Position numbers and translations under genes: made by a program. The notes under the pieces are model-generated. The model saw only the letters and a list, made by a program, of their open reading frames with translations. It ran no database searches and was not told where the DNA came from. A stretch of DNA of 60,000 bases from Bacillus amyloliquefaciens DSM 7 = ATCC 23350 (GTDB taxonomy: Bacteria > Bacillota > Bacilli > Bacillales > Bacillaceae): positions 102,501 to 162,500 of the forward strand of contig NC_014551.1 of the NCBI RefSeq assembly GCF_000196735.1. The letters are read 5' to 3'. This document shows, piece after piece, positions 45,854-56,765 of the stretch. Every line of letters starts with the position of its first letter. The stretch's first letter is position 1.

Positions 45854-46192
45854 ATGAATTCCATGACACATGTTTTTCATTCCGCACCTGGGCAGATTGT
45901 AGAAGTACAATTGGTCGGAGGAAAAACCGGCTAGCTGCTGTCATCGGAATGAAGATTCTTCATCATGTACTAAAGCAGACGGAGAAAAGCGTACATTTCA
46001 TTCTCCTTAGAAAAAGAATATCAATCATTTACCCTTTATGATTGCGTATCTCCGGAAGTTCAGAACAGTATAAACGAAACAGGGCGTGTGACAAACGGAT
46101 AACTGAGATTTTCTCTTTTGAAATTTGTCAGAGAGCAAGTTACTGATTTGAAGAAGGGAGAACACTTGAATGGCGAAAGACGATGTAATTGA
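45854..46192 (+). pseudogene. Decayed KOW-domain RNA-binding protein gene
   Basis: The 324-nt map-infA gap carries remains of one gene. Frame 1 from 45854 reads MNSMTHVFHSAPGQIVEVQL, a KOW-type start, and stops at 45932. The middle continues only in other frames: NRLAAVIGMKILHH from 45925, then KKNINHL from 46011. From 46034 frame 1 resumes with LYDCVSPEVQNSINETGRVT, is cut by TAA at 46100, and continues LRFSLLKFVREQVTDLKKGE to a stop overlapping infA. At least three frame changes and one nonsense codon are needed, so it is inactive. Intact relatives in other Bacillaceae occupy this site as KOW-domain proteins (from memory). Confidence 0.8.
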
Positions 46193-46388
46193 AGTGGAAG
46201 GTACGATAGTCGAAACACTGCCAAACGCGATGTTCAAAGTTGAACTCGAGAATGGCCATACGGTTTTGGCTCACGTATCTGGTAAAATCCGCATGCACTT
46301 CATTCGCATTTTACCTGGAGACAAAGTTACGGTAGAATTATCTCCATATGACTTAACTCGTGGCAGGATTACGTACCGTTACAAATAA
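46170..46388 (+). CDS. infA: Translation initiation factor IF-1
   Basis: 72 aa OB-fold factor that occupies the A site during initiation: [20 protein letters not shown] to the C-terminal [11 protein letters not shown]. Ribosome binding site gaagaagggaga (46150-46161). Its start codon lies inside the 3' remnant of the decayed KOW-domain gene. Confidence 0.98.
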   Translation: MAKDDVIEVEGTIVETLPNAMFKVELENGHTVLAHVSGKIRMHFIRILPGDKVTVELSPYDLTRGRITYRYK

Positions 46389-46535
<147 letters not shown>

Positions 46536-46542
46536 TTAATAA

Positions 46543-46923
<381 letters not shown>

Positions 46924-46940
46924 GTAAGGGAGGTACCTAA

Positions 46941-47339
<399 letters not shown>

Positions 47340-47354
47340 TTTGTTTGTATAGAT

Positions 47355-47383
47355 TTGTGTCCCTGTCAATAATGGGTTATGAT
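47355..47383 (+). promoter_or_regulatory. Promoter candidate for rpoA-rplQ
   Basis: ttgtgt (47355-47360), 17-nt spacer, tatgat (47378-47383), in the unusually long 175-nt gap between rpsK and rpoA. Confidence 0.5.
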
Positions 47384-47514
47384 ACAGTTATTTATGAAAC
47401 TAATGCACCGACTCGTTGCCTGAGCACATACGGGACTAAACAATGGGGAATTTCGGATGGAATCTCATATGATTCTATTCGAGGTTTCGACGTTTTGAAG
47501 GAGGGTTTTAAGTA

Positions 47515-48459
47515 ATGATCGAGATTGAAAAACCAAAAATCGAAACGGTTGAAATCAGCGACGATGCCAAATTTGGTAAGTTTGTCGTAGAGCCGCTTGA
47601 GCGTGGATATGGTACAACTCTGGGTAACTCCTTACGTCGTATCCTCTTATCCTCACTCCCTGGTGCCGCTGTAACATCGATCCAGATAGATGGTGTACTG
47701 CACGAATTCTCGACAATCGAAGGCGTTGTGGAAGATGTTACAACGATAATCTTGCACATTAAAAAGCTTGCATTGAAAATCTACTCTGATGAAGAGAAGA
47801 CGCTTGAAATTGATGTACAGGGTGAAGGAACTGTCACAGCAGCTGACATTACACACGACAGCGATGTTGAAATCCTTAATCCGGATCTTCATATCGCGAC
47901 TCTTGGTGAGAATGCGAGTTTCCGAGTTCGCCTTACTGCACAAAGAGGACGTGGGTATACTCCTGCTGATTCGAACAAAAGAGACGATCAGCCAATCGGC
48001 GTGATTCCGATCGATTCAATCTTTACGCCAGTTTCCCGTTTATCTTATCAGGTGGAAAACACTCGTGTAGGCCAGGTTGCAAACTATGACAAACTTACAC
48101 TTGATGTTTGGACTGACGGAAGCACTGGACCGAAGGAAGCAATTGCTCTTGGTTCAAAGATTTTAACTGAACACCTTAATATATTCGTTGGTTTAACTGA
48201 CGAAGCTCAGCATGCTGAAATCATGGTTGAAAAAGAAGAGGATCAAAAAGAAAAAGTTCTTGAAATGACGATTGAGGAACTTGATCTTTCTGTCCGTTCT
48301 TACAACTGCTTGAAGCGTGCGGGCATTAACACGGTTCAAGAACTTGCGAACAAGACGGAAGAAGATATGATGAAAGTTCGCAACTTGGGACGCAAATCAC
48401 TTGAAGAAGTGAAAGCGAAACTTGAAGAACTTGGACTCGGCCTTCGCAAAGACGATTGA
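47515..48459 (+). CDS. rpoA: RNA polymerase alpha subunit
   Basis: 314 aa. The N-terminal assembly domain (about 1-228, with [20 protein letters not shown]) dimerises and binds beta/beta'. The C-terminal domain (about 245-314) has the helix-hairpin-helix [20 protein letters not shown] that contacts UP elements, Spx and other regulators. Ribosome binding site gaaggagggt (47499-47508). Confidence 0.99.
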   Translation: MIEIEKPKIETVEISDDAKFGKFVVEPLERGYGTTLGNSLRRILLSSLPGAAVTSIQIDGVLHEFSTIEGVVEDVTTIILHIKKLALKIYSDEEKTLEIDVQGEGTVTAADITHDSDVEILNPDLHIATLGENASFRVRLTAQRGRGYTPADSNKRDDQPIGVIPIDSIFTPVSRLSYQVENTRVGQVANYDKLTLDVWTDGSTGPKEAIALGSKILTEHLNIFVGLTDEAQHAEIMVEKEEDQKEKVLEMTIEELDLSVRSYNCLKRAGINTVQELANKTEEDMMKVRNLGRKSLEEVKAKLEELGLGLRKDD

Positions 48460-48460
48460 T

Positions 48461-48480
48461 CTAGTTTCCATGTGAACTAG
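48461..48480 (+). other. Small hairpin between rpoA and rplQ
   Basis: ctagtt-tccatgtg-aactag, a 6-bp inverted repeat directly after the rpoA stop, followed by gattttcgtg. Too weak for a terminator. Confidence 0.4.
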
Positions 48481-48521
48481 GATTTTCGTGTGTTTTTTAA
48501 TTAGAAACAGCATTCCATTAA

Positions 48522-48899
<378 letters not shown>

Positions 48900-48914
48900 T
48901 CACATATTTTTGTG

Positions 48915-48969
48915 TATCTAAAGAAGGGCGGGACAGTTTCTAACTGGATCTATGCCCTTTTTTTAGATA
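48915..48969 (+). terminator. Terminator ending the S10-spc-alpha cluster
   Basis: Long stem tatctaaagaagggc with gccctttttttagata (one bulged T), containing an inner cagtt/aactg hairpin. gggc/gccc followed by seven T is the terminator core. Confidence 0.88.
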
Positions 48970-49030
48970 CCAGAACTTTTTATCATGAGACAGAAAAGCA
49001 GAGCTATAGCTGAGAGGAGGTCAGGCGCCC

Positions 49031-49876
49031 GTGGATCAAAAACAGCTTATATCCGTAAAAGACATCTTATTCCGATACCGCAAAGATGCAGAAAGGCCGG
49101 CGCTGGACGGTGTAAGTCTGGAGGTATACGAAGGAGAATGGCTTGCTATCGTAGGTCACAACGGTTCAGGGAAGTCGACTTTGGCCAGAGCGCTGAACGG
49201 ACTGATTTTGCCTGAGGCCGGAGATATTGAAGTCGGCGGCATGAAACTGACTGAAGATACTGTTTGGGATGTGCGAAAAAAAATAGGGATGGTCTTTCAG
49301 AATCCCGATAACCAATTTGTCGGAACAACGGTTCGCGATGATGTGGCTTTTGGTTTAGAAAACAATGGTGTTCCGCGCGAAGAAATGATTGAGAGAGTAG
49401 ATTGGGCTGTCAAACAAGTCAATATGCAGGATTTTCTTGATCAAGAGCCGCACCATCTCTCCGGAGGTCAAAAACAAAGAGTGGCGATCGCAGGGATTAT
49501 TGCTGCGCGTCCTGATATTATGATTTTGGATGAAGCGACATCCATGCTTGACCCGATCGGGAGAGAAGAAGTCCTTGATACTGTCAGACGCTTAAAAGAT
49601 CAAGGCATGGCCACCGTCATTTCGATTACACATGACTTGGAAGAAGCCGCAAGGGCGGACAGGATCATTGTAATGAACGGCGGCAGGAAATATGCAGAGG
49701 GCCCGCCTGAAGAGATTTTTAAATTAAATGAAGACTTGGTTCGCATCGGTCTTGATTTGCCTTTCTCATTCCAGCTCAGCCTGCTTTTGAAAGAAAGCGG
49801 ACTGGCGTTATCGAAAAACCATCTGACTCAGGAAGGGCTGGTGAATGAGCTGTGGACATTAAAATCAAAGATGTAG
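49031..49876 (+). CDS. ecfA1: EcfA1, ECF transporter ATPase
   Basis: ABC ATPase of the shared (group II) energy-coupling factor module that powers several vitamin-binding S components encoded elsewhere. 281 aa: Walker [10 protein letters not shown] (42-50), Q-loop FQNPDNQ, signature LSGGQKQR (143-150), Walker B IMILDE (163-168). GTG start at 49031 after gagaggaggtca. It overlaps ecfA2 by 25 nt. No S-component gene is present nearby. Confidence 0.95.
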   Translation: MDQKQLISVKDILFRYRKDAERPALDGVSLEVYEGEWLAIVGHNGSGKSTLARALNGLILPEAGDIEVGGMKLTEDTVWDVRKKIGMVFQNPDNQFVGTTVRDDVAFGLENNGVPREEMIERVDWAVKQVNMQDFLDQEPHHLSGGQKQRVAIAGIIAARPDIMILDEATSMLDPIGREEVLDTVRRLKDQGMATVISITHDLEEAARADRIIVMNGGRKYAEGPPEEIFKLNEDLVRIGLDLPFSFQLSLLLKESGLALSKNHLTQEGLVNELWTLKSKM

Positions 49877-50721
49877 AACATCGTTATCAAATAAAGACAC
49901 CGTTTGAACGGCTTGCTCTGTATGATATCAATGCCGTGATCAAAGAGGGCAGCTACGTTGCCGTCATCGGGCATACAGGATCGGGTAAATCGACGCTCCT
50001 GCAGCATTTGAACGGTTTGCTGAGGCCTACTAAAGGACAGCTGGAGCTCGGCAGCACGATTTTAGCAGCCGGTAAAAAGAATAAAGATCTTAAGGCTTTG
50101 CGGAAAAAAGTCGGAATCGTTTTCCAATTTCCCGAACATCAGCTGTTTGAGGAGACTGTACTGAAGGACATCGCATTCGGACCAATGAACTTCGGTGTGA
50201 AAAAAGAAGACGCTGAACGGAAGGCGAAAGAGATGCTGGAGCTTGTGGGTCTTCCGGAAGACATTTTGGAACGGTCGCCGTTTGAGCTCAGCGGCGGGCA
50301 GATGCGCAGAGTGGCGATCGCCGGTGTTCTTGCGATGGAGCCGGAAGTACTGGTTTTAGATGAACCGACGGCCGGGCTTGATCCAAGAGGGCGCCAGGAC
50401 ATTATGGACATGTTCTATGCGCTTCATCAGCGGGGAAACCTGACTACCGTTCTCGTCACGCACAGCATGGAGGACGCCGCCCGCTATGCCGACGAGATGA
50501 TCGTCATGCACAAAGGAACGATTAAAGCGACGGGGAGTCCGAGTGATTTGTTTGCAAAAGGTGAAGAGATGGCCGAAATGGGCCTGGATCTTCCTGAATC
50601 GGTGAAGTTTCAGAGACGGCTTGAGGCGGTTCTCGGAGTCAAGTATGAGAAACCCATGCTCACCCTGCAGGATGCCGCCAGTGAAATTAAGGCTTTCTTT
50701 CAGGAGGATAAGGACCAATGA
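49852..50721 (+). CDS. ecfA2: EcfA2, ECF transporter ATPase
   Basis: Second ATPase of the ECF module; pairs with EcfA1. 289 aa: Walker [10 protein letters not shown] (40-48), [12 protein letters not shown], signature LSGGQMRR, Walker [17 protein letters not shown] start at 49852 lies inside ecfA1, and no strong ribosome binding site is seen, suggesting translational coupling. The stop overlaps ecfT (ATGA). Confidence 0.95.
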   Translation: MDIKIKDVEHRYQIKTPFERLALYDINAVIKEGSYVAVIGHTGSGKSTLLQHLNGLLRPTKGQLELGSTILAAGKKNKDLKALRKKVGIVFQFPEHQLFEETVLKDIAFGPMNFGVKKEDAERKAKEMLELVGLPEDILERSPFELSGGQMRRVAIAGVLAMEPEVLVLDEPTAGLDPRGRQDIMDMFYALHQRGNLTTVLVTHSMEDAARYADEMIVMHKGTIKATGSPSDLFAKGEEMAEMGLDLPESVKFQRRLEAVLGVKYEKPMLTLQDAASEIKAFFQEDKDQ

Positions 50722-51515
50722 TGGACAGCATGATTATCGGAAAGTATGTTCCCGGATCATCGCTTATTCACCGCTTAGACCCGCGAACAAAACTTGTCAG
50801 CATTTTTCTTTTTGTATGTATCGTTTTTTTGGCAAACAACGTACAGACGTACGCTTTGCTCGGTTTGTTTACATTCGGGGTGATCGCCTTGACGCGAGTG
50901 CCGGTCAGCTTTTTGCTGAAGGGGCTTAAGCCGATTATCTGGATTGTGGCATTTACGTTTTTACTGCACATCTTCATGACGCATGAGGGTGCTGTCATTT
51001 TTCGGCTTGGCTGGTTTAAAGTTTATGAGGGCGGACTTGTACAGGGGATTTTTATCTCTCTCCGTTTCGTTTACCTCATTTTTATGACGACGCTGCTGAC
51101 GCTTACGACAACGCCGATTGAAATAACGGATGGAATGGAGCAGCTCCTGCATCCATTTAAAAAGGTGAAGCTGCCCGTACACGAGCTCGCATTGATGATG
51201 TCGATATCGCTGCGCTTTATTCCGACGCTGATGGAAGAGACGGATAAAATCATGAAGGCGCAAATGGCGAGGGGTGCAGACTTTACAAGCGGCCCGGTGA
51301 AAGACAGAATAAAAGCGGTCGTTCCGCTGCTTGTTCCCCTGTTTGTCAGCGCCTTTAAACGTGCGGAAGAGCTCGCGGTCGCCATGGAGGCGAGAGGCTA
51401 CCAGGGCGGTGAGGGGAGAACGAAATACAGAAAGCTTGTCTGGACCGGCAAGGATACCGGAGCTATTCTGCTCATCATCGTATTAGCCGTATTATTGTTT
51501 TTCTTAAGAAGTTAG
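50718..51515 (+). CDS. ecfT: EcfT, ECF transporter transmembrane coupling subunit
   Basis: 265 aa membrane protein; helices are visible around 25-62, 70-90, 105-130 and 240-263. Two coupling-helix Ala-Arg-Gly motifs, AQMARG (about 186-191) and AMEARG (about 226-231), dock into the EcfA grooves. It starts with MMDSM at 50718, with ggaggataagg as ribosome binding site. Confidence 0.95.
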   Translation: MMDSMIIGKYVPGSSLIHRLDPRTKLVSIFLFVCIVFLANNVQTYALLGLFTFGVIALTRVPVSFLLKGLKPIIWIVAFTFLLHIFMTHEGAVIFRLGWFKVYEGGLVQGIFISLRFVYLIFMTTLLTLTTTPIEITDGMEQLLHPFKKVKLPVHELALMMSISLRFIPTLMEETDKIMKAQMARGADFTSGPVKDRIKAVVPLLVPLFVSAFKRAEELAVAMEARGYQGGEGRTKYRKLVWTGKDTGAILLIIVLAVLLFFLRS

Positions 51516-51527
51516 AGGTGCTGCCCA

Positions 51528-52271
51528 ATGAGAATGAAATGTACCATTGCTTATGACGGGCATTTATTTAACGGATATCAGGTTCAGCCTGGAAAACGGA
51601 CCGTTCAAAGTGAACTGGAAAAGGCGCTGGCCGTCATCCATAAAACCGACGGCAGAGTGCCTGTCTACTCATCCGGCCGCACTGACAGTGATGTTCATGC
51701 TGCCGGACAGGTCATTCATTTTGATACTCCGCTGTCCATTCCGGCTGAGAAATGGCCGTTTGCGCTCAATGCCCTGCTGCCTGATGACATTGCCGTCAAA
51801 ACAGCAGAGATTGCGGATGATGGGTTCCATGCACGATTTAGCGCAGTCCAAAAGGAATATCGCTACTTTGTATACACGGAGAAACACCCGGACGTATTTA
51901 AACGACATTACGCTTACCATTTTGCATATCAGCTTAATGTGCAGAAAATGAGGGAAGCTTCAAGGCACCTCATCGGGACACATGATTTCACAAGCTTTTG
52001 TGCGGTTGATACCGCGGTTCAGGATAAAGTCAGAACGATTTACGAGCTGGAATGGACTGAGACCGGAGACGGCCTGCAAATGCGGATTACCGGAAACGGA
52101 TTTCTCTATAATATGGTCAGAATCATTGCCGGAACGTTATTAGACACAGGGGCTGGAAAATTTTCTCCTGATGACGTAAAAGCAATGCTGGAAGCGAAGG
52201 ATCGCGAAGCCGCGGGGCGCACCGCACCGGGGCACGGGCTGTATTTATGGAGCGTTTGCTATGACAACTAA
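51528..52271 (+). CDS. truA: TruA, tRNA pseudouridine synthase (positions 38-40)
   Basis: 247 aa; catalytic aspartate D53 in [11 protein letters not shown]. The family signatures [18 protein letters not shown] and [18 protein letters not shown] are present. It follows ecfT after 12 nt with agaggtg as ribosome binding site and probably shares its transcript. The rplM leader promoter starts 18 nt after its stop. Confidence 0.97.
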   Translation: MRMKCTIAYDGHLFNGYQVQPGKRTVQSELEKALAVIHKTDGRVPVYSSGRTDSDVHAAGQVIHFDTPLSIPAEKWPFALNALLPDDIAVKTAEIADDGFHARFSAVQKEYRYFVYTEKHPDVFKRHYAYHFAYQLNVQKMREASRHLIGTHDFTSFCAVDTAVQDKVRTIYELEWTETGDGLQMRITGNGFLYNMVRIIAGTLLDTGAGKFSPDDVKAMLEAKDREAAGRTAPGHGLYLWSVCYDN

Positions 52272-52289
52272 ACCAGGTGTAACATTTTC

Positions 52290-52318
52290 TTGACAGAGTC
52301 TGCATAAAGTTATAAGAT
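52290..52318 (+). promoter_or_regulatory. Promoter for rplM-rpsI
   Basis: Perfect ttgaca (52290-52295), 17-nt spacer, taagat (52313-52318). Confidence 0.7.
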
Positions 52319-52332
52319 ATCATATGGTATGT

Positions 52333-52377
52333 ATTTCAACCCCACGATAAGCCCCGGAACTTATTGTGTTGTGAAAT
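52333..52377 (+). promoter_or_regulatory. L13-type ribosomal leader
   Basis: atttcaac...gttgtgaaat and cacgataag/cttattgtg form a two-part hairpin around ccccggaa, the layout of the L13 leader family in Bacillales, 54 nt before the rplM start. Regulation by L13 itself is the accepted model. Confidence 0.8.
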
Positions 52378-52430
52378 AGAACGTAACAGAAGTTTATGAA
52401 AAAATGACAGATCATTTAGGAGGGAATTAA

Positions 52431-53281
<851 letters not shown>

Positions 53282-53295
53282 TCGTTTTGGATTGC

Positions 53296-53327
53296 AAAAA
53301 CCACAACTTCTTGGTTGTGGTTTTTTT
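53296..53327 (+). terminator. Terminator after rpsI
   Basis: aaaaaccacaac/gttgtggttttt, 12-bp stem, loop ttcttg, and a T-run. Confidence 0.93.
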
Positions 53328-53378
53328 GTATTTTTTTCTCAAATCCAAGAGGTTATCCAATGTTTTTCTAGAATTGTT

Positions 53379-53387
53379 TGTTATACT
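53379..53387 (+). promoter_or_regulatory. Extended -10 promoter candidate for ybaJ
   Basis: tgttatact is a TGn-TATACT extended -10 box 32 nt before the ybaJ start; no clear -35 is visible. Confidence 0.45.
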
Positions 53388-53418
53388 CTATTCATTAACA
53401 ATAAGGAGCGCAGTTATA

Positions 53419-54186
53419 ATGAATAAGTTAGCCATACATAACAGCAAAGCATGGGATAAAAAAGTCGAAATTGGCAATGAGTGGACGGTTGCGGTTGATT
53501 CACATACGATTGGCAAAGCGAAAAAAGGCAGTTGGAGCATCAGAATGACTCCGGGAAAAGACGTACCGGCGGATTGGTTCCCGCCCATCGATGGTCTGAA
53601 GGTTCTTTGCCTCGCTTCAGGAGGGGGACAGCAAGGCCCGGTGCTGGCTGCTGCGGGAGCTGATGTCACCGTCTTTGACAATTCAGAAAAACAGCTTGCG
53701 CAAGACAGAATGGTTGCTGAGCGGGAAGATCTTACGCTCCGGACTGTCAAAGGCAGCATGAATGATCTGAGCTGTTTTGAGGATGAGTCATTTGATTTTA
53801 TCGTGCATCCAGTATCGAATTGCTTTGTTGATACGGTGCTCCCGGTATGGAAAGAAGCCCACCGCGTATTAAAAAAAGGCGGATCTTTAGTCTCCGGTTT
53901 TGTAAATCCCGTCGTGTTTTTATTTGATATGGATTTAGAGCAGGAGGGCGTCCTAAAAGTAAAGTATTCCATTCCGTTTTCGGATGAAAAGGATCTCAGT
54001 AAGAAAAAAGTAAAGGAACTCATTGACAATAATGAAGCGCTGGAATTCGGCCATACGTTAGAGGATCAAATTAAGGGCCAGATTGACGCGGGCTTCATGG
54101 TCACCGGCTTTTATGAGGACAAGGGCGGCCTCGTCCTGGATGAATACATTAATACATACTCCGTAACAAGAAGCATTAAAATATAA
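53419..54186 (+). CDS. ybaJ: YbaJ, class I SAM-dependent methyltransferase of unknown substrate
   Basis: 255 aa. SAM motif I LKVLCLASGGGQQGPVLAAA (60-79), acidic motif ADVTVFDNS, and HPVSNCFVDTVLPVWKEAHR where the post-I motifs lie, placing it among small-molecule or Methyltransf_11-like enzymes. ATG 53419 follows aaggagc; the 44-residue in-frame extension overlaps the rpsI terminator and is rejected. Monocistronic between two terminators. Confidence 0.88.
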   Translation: MNKLAIHNSKAWDKKVEIGNEWTVAVDSHTIGKAKKGSWSIRMTPGKDVPADWFPPIDGLKVLCLASGGGQQGPVLAAAGADVTVFDNSEKQLAQDRMVAEREDLTLRTVKGSMNDLSCFEDESFDFIVHPVSNCFVDTVLPVWKEAHRVLKKGGSLVSGFVNPVVFLFDMDLEQEGVLKVKYSIPFSDEKDLSKKKVKELIDNNEALEFGHTLEDQIKGQIDAGFMVTGFYEDKGGLVLDEYINTYSVTRSIKI

Positions 54187-54218
54187 AAACAGCATCCCGT
54201 CAGAGGTGCTGTTTTTTT
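54185..54218 (+). terminator. Terminator after ybaJ
   Basis: aaaaacagcatc/ggtgctgttttt, 12-bp stem (one G-T), loop ccgtcaga, and a T-run; it begins inside the ybaJ stop codon. Confidence 0.9.
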
Positions 54219-54413
54219 GCGGGTCGCGCTTGTCTGTGATTCCGCTCAGCCTCTCATCAAGCACCTGCCGACTGTGCTGTAACAGCATTTTCACAACACC
54301 GCCTCTGCCCTTTAAACATGGAACCCCTTCATTTGGGAGGATTTCCACTATCAACAAAGCATGCTTTTCCCTTTTTCCTTTCAAAATAACAGTAAAAAGG
54401 AGCGTGAATGGCA

Positions 54414-54857
54414 ATGGCAGAGGTATTATCTTTTTCAGACGTGAAACGGCAGAAGGATTTTGAACTTGAGAAGAATTTACTCAAGGAGCTGTCACTGACG
54501 CAGATCATTCAATCCGTAAAAGCATGTCTTTCCCCTTTGTTTCCCTTTCTCCAAGATGAAAACGGCATTCTAAGTGAAGGGTGCATAGATTTTGCAATAG
54601 AAGCGTATTTATTAGGCGGCCGGTTCGGCGTCTTTGGCTATTACGGTGAGTCTTTGCAAAGGGCAAACGCCCGTTCGTCCGAAGAGGAGGAAGAACTGAC
54701 GGTCGATTTTTTTGAATATCTTTGCAGCTGGACGCATGAGCAATATTCTTCCGTTGAACAAAAAGAAATCTACGAAGCGTCATGCAGGTTTATCAACAGC
54801 TGGTGGACGGAAGGGTTTCTGCAACGGAAAAAACAATGTAAGCTCCGCATGAGGTAA
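54414..54857 (+). CDS. ybaK: YbaK, uncharacterised Bacillus protein upstream of cwlD
   Basis: 147 aa soluble protein of the DUF2521 type as I recall; no catalytic motif is obvious. It is mostly helical, with EGCIDFAIEAYLLGGRFGVF and the closing RKKQCKLRMR conserved with B. subtilis. The start is either 54408 (5 nt from aaggag) or 54414 (11 nt); 54414 gives the MAEVLSF N-terminus. The 195-nt gap before it holds the ybaJ terminator and no promoter I can defend. The location suggests a sporulation role; function unknown. Confidence 0.85.
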   Translation: MAEVLSFSDVKRQKDFELEKNLLKELSLTQIIQSVKACLSPLFPFLQDENGILSEGCIDFAIEAYLLGGRFGVFGYYGESLQRANARSSEEEEELTVDFFEYLCSWTHEQYSSVEQKEIYEASCRFINSWWTEGFLQRKKQCKLRMR

Positions 54858-54917
54858 TCATAATTTCTTCCCATGTCCCATACTTATTAATAACGGGGAC
54901 AAGCGGGAGGGAAAGGT

Positions 54918-55631
54918 ATGAGAAATAAGCTGAAATGGCTCGGTTTTTTACTTGGCTTTATCATATTATTGTGTTTATTCCGGTTTCAATTCCATAATGA
55001 TGATTCCTGGCGGCCGTGGAGTCTGCCGCTGAGCGGAAAAATCATCTATCTCGATCCGGGACACGGCGGGCCGGACGGCGGCGCCACGGGAAGCAATCAC
55101 CTTGAAAAGGATATTACGCTCGAAGTGGCCTCCAGAGTCAGAGACTATTTGCAGGAGCAAGGGGCTTTGGTCATCATGACGCGGGAGACGGATACCGACT
55201 TAGCGCCTGAAGGGATGAAAGGCTACAGCAGACGCAAAGCGGAAGATCTTAGAAAGCGCGTGGAGATCATCAACCGTTCAGAAGCAGAGCTTTATATCAG
55301 CATTCACTTGAACGCCATACCGTCACCGAAATGGAGCGGCGCCCAAAGCTTTTACTATGGAAAATACGAAGAGAATGAAAAAGTGGCAAAATATATACAG
55401 GACGAATTGAGAATTAATTTGGAGAATACAACGAGAAAGGCGAAGCGGATACACGGCATTTACTTAATGCAGAATGTAACCAAACCGGGCGCACTGGTGG
55501 AGGTCGGATTTTTGTCCAACCCCGCGGAAGCGAAAAGGCTCAGCCAGCCTAAATATCAGGATAAAATCGCATCTTCCGTGTATAAGGGCGTATTGAGATA
55601 CTTCACAGAGAAAGGAGACCCTCCCGAGTAA
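54918..55631 (+). CDS. cwlD: CwlD, germination-related N-acetylmuramoyl-L-alanine amidase
   Basis: Removes peptides from muramic acid so that PdaA can make muramic delta-lactam in spore cortex; without it spores do not complete germination. 237 aa: N-terminal membrane/signal helix (about 5-22), amidase_3 domain with zinc ligands H49, E63 and H130 and catalytic E195 in VEVGFLSN. Ribosome binding site cgggaggga. An intrinsic terminator starts inside its last codons. Confidence 0.96.
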   Translation: MRNKLKWLGFLLGFIILLCLFRFQFHNDDSWRPWSLPLSGKIIYLDPGHGGPDGGATGSNHLEKDITLEVASRVRDYLQEQGALVIMTRETDTDLAPEGMKGYSRRKAEDLRKRVEIINRSEAELYISIHLNAIPSPKWSGAQSFYYGKYEENEKVAKYIQDELRINLENTTRKAKRIHGIYLMQNVTKPGALVEVGFLSNPAEAKRLSQPKYQDKIASSVYKGVLRYFTEKGDPPE

Positions 55632-55642
55632 GGAGGGTTTTT
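55618..55642 (+). terminator. Terminator overlapping the cwlD stop codon
   Basis: accctcc-cgagtaa-ggagggt followed by tttt; the TAA stop is in the loop and the left arm encodes the last residues. Confidence 0.85.
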
Positions 55643-55663
55643 CGCCGATTCTATGATTAATAT

Positions 55664-55678
55664 ATGGTATAATACCAT
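55664..55678 (+). promoter_or_regulatory. salA promoter with palindromic operator candidate
   Basis: tggtataat (55665-55673) is an extended -10 box. It sits inside the perfect 7-1-7 palindrome atggtat-a-ataccat (55664-55678), 33 nt before the salA start. No good -35 is seen. Confidence 0.6.
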
Positions 55679-55710
55679 TTGTAAACGAATACACAAAGGG
55701 TGAGGGTTCG

Positions 55711-56763
55711 ATGATAAGAGAAGATGAAGTAAGAAATATAGTCGGAAAAATGCGCGAACCTTTTCTTCATAGACCGCTGGGAGAATTGGATGCCGTTAAG
55801 GAAGTAAAGGTCAAGCCGGAGAAACGGCATGTCAGTGTAAAAATTGCATTGGCAAAAACGGGGACGGCTGAACAAATGGGCATTCAGCAGGAAATTGTAT
55901 CCGTCCTGAAAGAAGCGGGAGCGGAAACTGTCGGCCTTCGGTTTGAAGAGCTGCCTGAAGAGACATTGGCGAAATTCAGCCAGCCGGCGCCTGAAAGCGA
56001 AACCCTGCTGAATAGGAAAAATCCGCCGGTCTTTCTGGCGGTGGCAAGCGGAAAAGGCGGTGTCGGCAAATCAACGGTTTCCGTCAATCTGGCCATTTCT
56101 CTTGCGCGGCTCGGCAAAAAAGTCGGCCTGATCGATGCGGATATATACGGTTTCAGCGTGCCTGACATGATGGGTATTACTGTTCGTCCGACAGTAGAAG
56201 GAGAAAAACTGCTTCCTGTCGAAAGATTTGGAGTAAAGGTCATGTCTATGGGCTTTTTCGTGGAAGAAAACGCTCCGGTTGTTTGGAGAGGACCGATGCT
56301 TGGCAAGATGCTGAACAACTTCTTCCATGAAGTTGACTGGGGAGAGGTTGACTATATCGTTCTCGATCTGCCGCCGGGCACGGGTGATGTTGCGCTCGAT
56401 GTACACACGATGCTTCCGAGCAGTAAAGAGATTATCGTAACAACGCCGCACCCTACAGCCGCATTTGTAGCAGCGAGAGCGGGTTCTATGGCAATTAAAA
56501 CCGATCATGAAGTTGTAGGGGTCATTGAAAACATGGCTTACTATGAAAGTGCAAAAACCGGTGAAAAAGAATTTGTGTTCGGTCAAGGCGGAGGAGATAA
56601 GCTTGCGGAAGAATTGCAGGTGCCGCTGCTCGGCAGAATTCCTTTAAAGCAGCCTGATTGGGACAAAGACCAGTTTGCGCCTTCTGTCTACGACAGAAGC
56701 CATCCGATCGGAGAAATTTATATGGGCATCGCCCAAAAAGTCATTGAAAAAACGGCTGAATAA
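55711..56763 (+). CDS. salA: SalA, Mrp-family P-loop ATPase and regulator
   Basis: 350 aa: N-terminal MIP18/DUF59-like domain (about 1-80), then an Mrp/NBP35-type ATPase with deviant Walker A ASGKGGVGKST (112-122), DADIYGFSVP switch and VLDLPPGTGD. In B. subtilis SalA represses scoC and so raises exoprotease production, and is controlled by tyrosine phosphorylation. The whole protein contains no cysteine, so the CXXC Fe-S site of classical Mrp scaffolds is missing, consistent with a regulatory role. It has its own promoter and terminator. Confidence 0.95.
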   Translation: MIREDEVRNIVGKMREPFLHRPLGELDAVKEVKVKPEKRHVSVKIALAKTGTAEQMGIQQEIVSVLKEAGAETVGLRFEELPEETLAKFSQPAPESETLLNRKNPPVFLAVASGKGGVGKSTVSVNLAISLARLGKKVGLIDADIYGFSVPDMMGITVRPTVEGEKLLPVERFGVKVMSMGFFVEENAPVVWRGPMLGKMLNNFFHEVDWGEVDYIVLDLPPGTGDVALDVHTMLPSSKEIIVTTPHPTAAFVAARAGSMAIKTDHEVVGVIENMAYYESAKTGEKEFVFGQGGGDKLAEELQVPLLGRIPLKQPDWDKDQFAPSVYDRSHPIGEIYMGIAQKVIEKTAE

Positions 56764-56765
56764 AA

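Noticed and set aside
45846..45934. A functional short protein (MNSMTHVFHSAPGQIVEV...) after map
   Set aside because: Its 26 codons end at a stop inside what reads as a KOW domain, and the rest of the domain is found in other frames downstream, so it is a fragment of a dead gene.
48981..48986. tatcat as a promoter for ecfA1
   Set aside because: The only -35 candidate is the T-run of the rplQ terminator; not enough to call a promoter.
53287..53418. 44-residue N-terminal extension of ybaJ
   Set aside because: It begins in the rpsI terminator stem, is upstream of the likely promoter, and its residues are unlike the family.
54218..54413. A sporulation promoter before ybaK
   Set aside because: No pair of boxes with correct SigE, SigG, SigH or SigA spacing is convincing in this 196-nt stretch.
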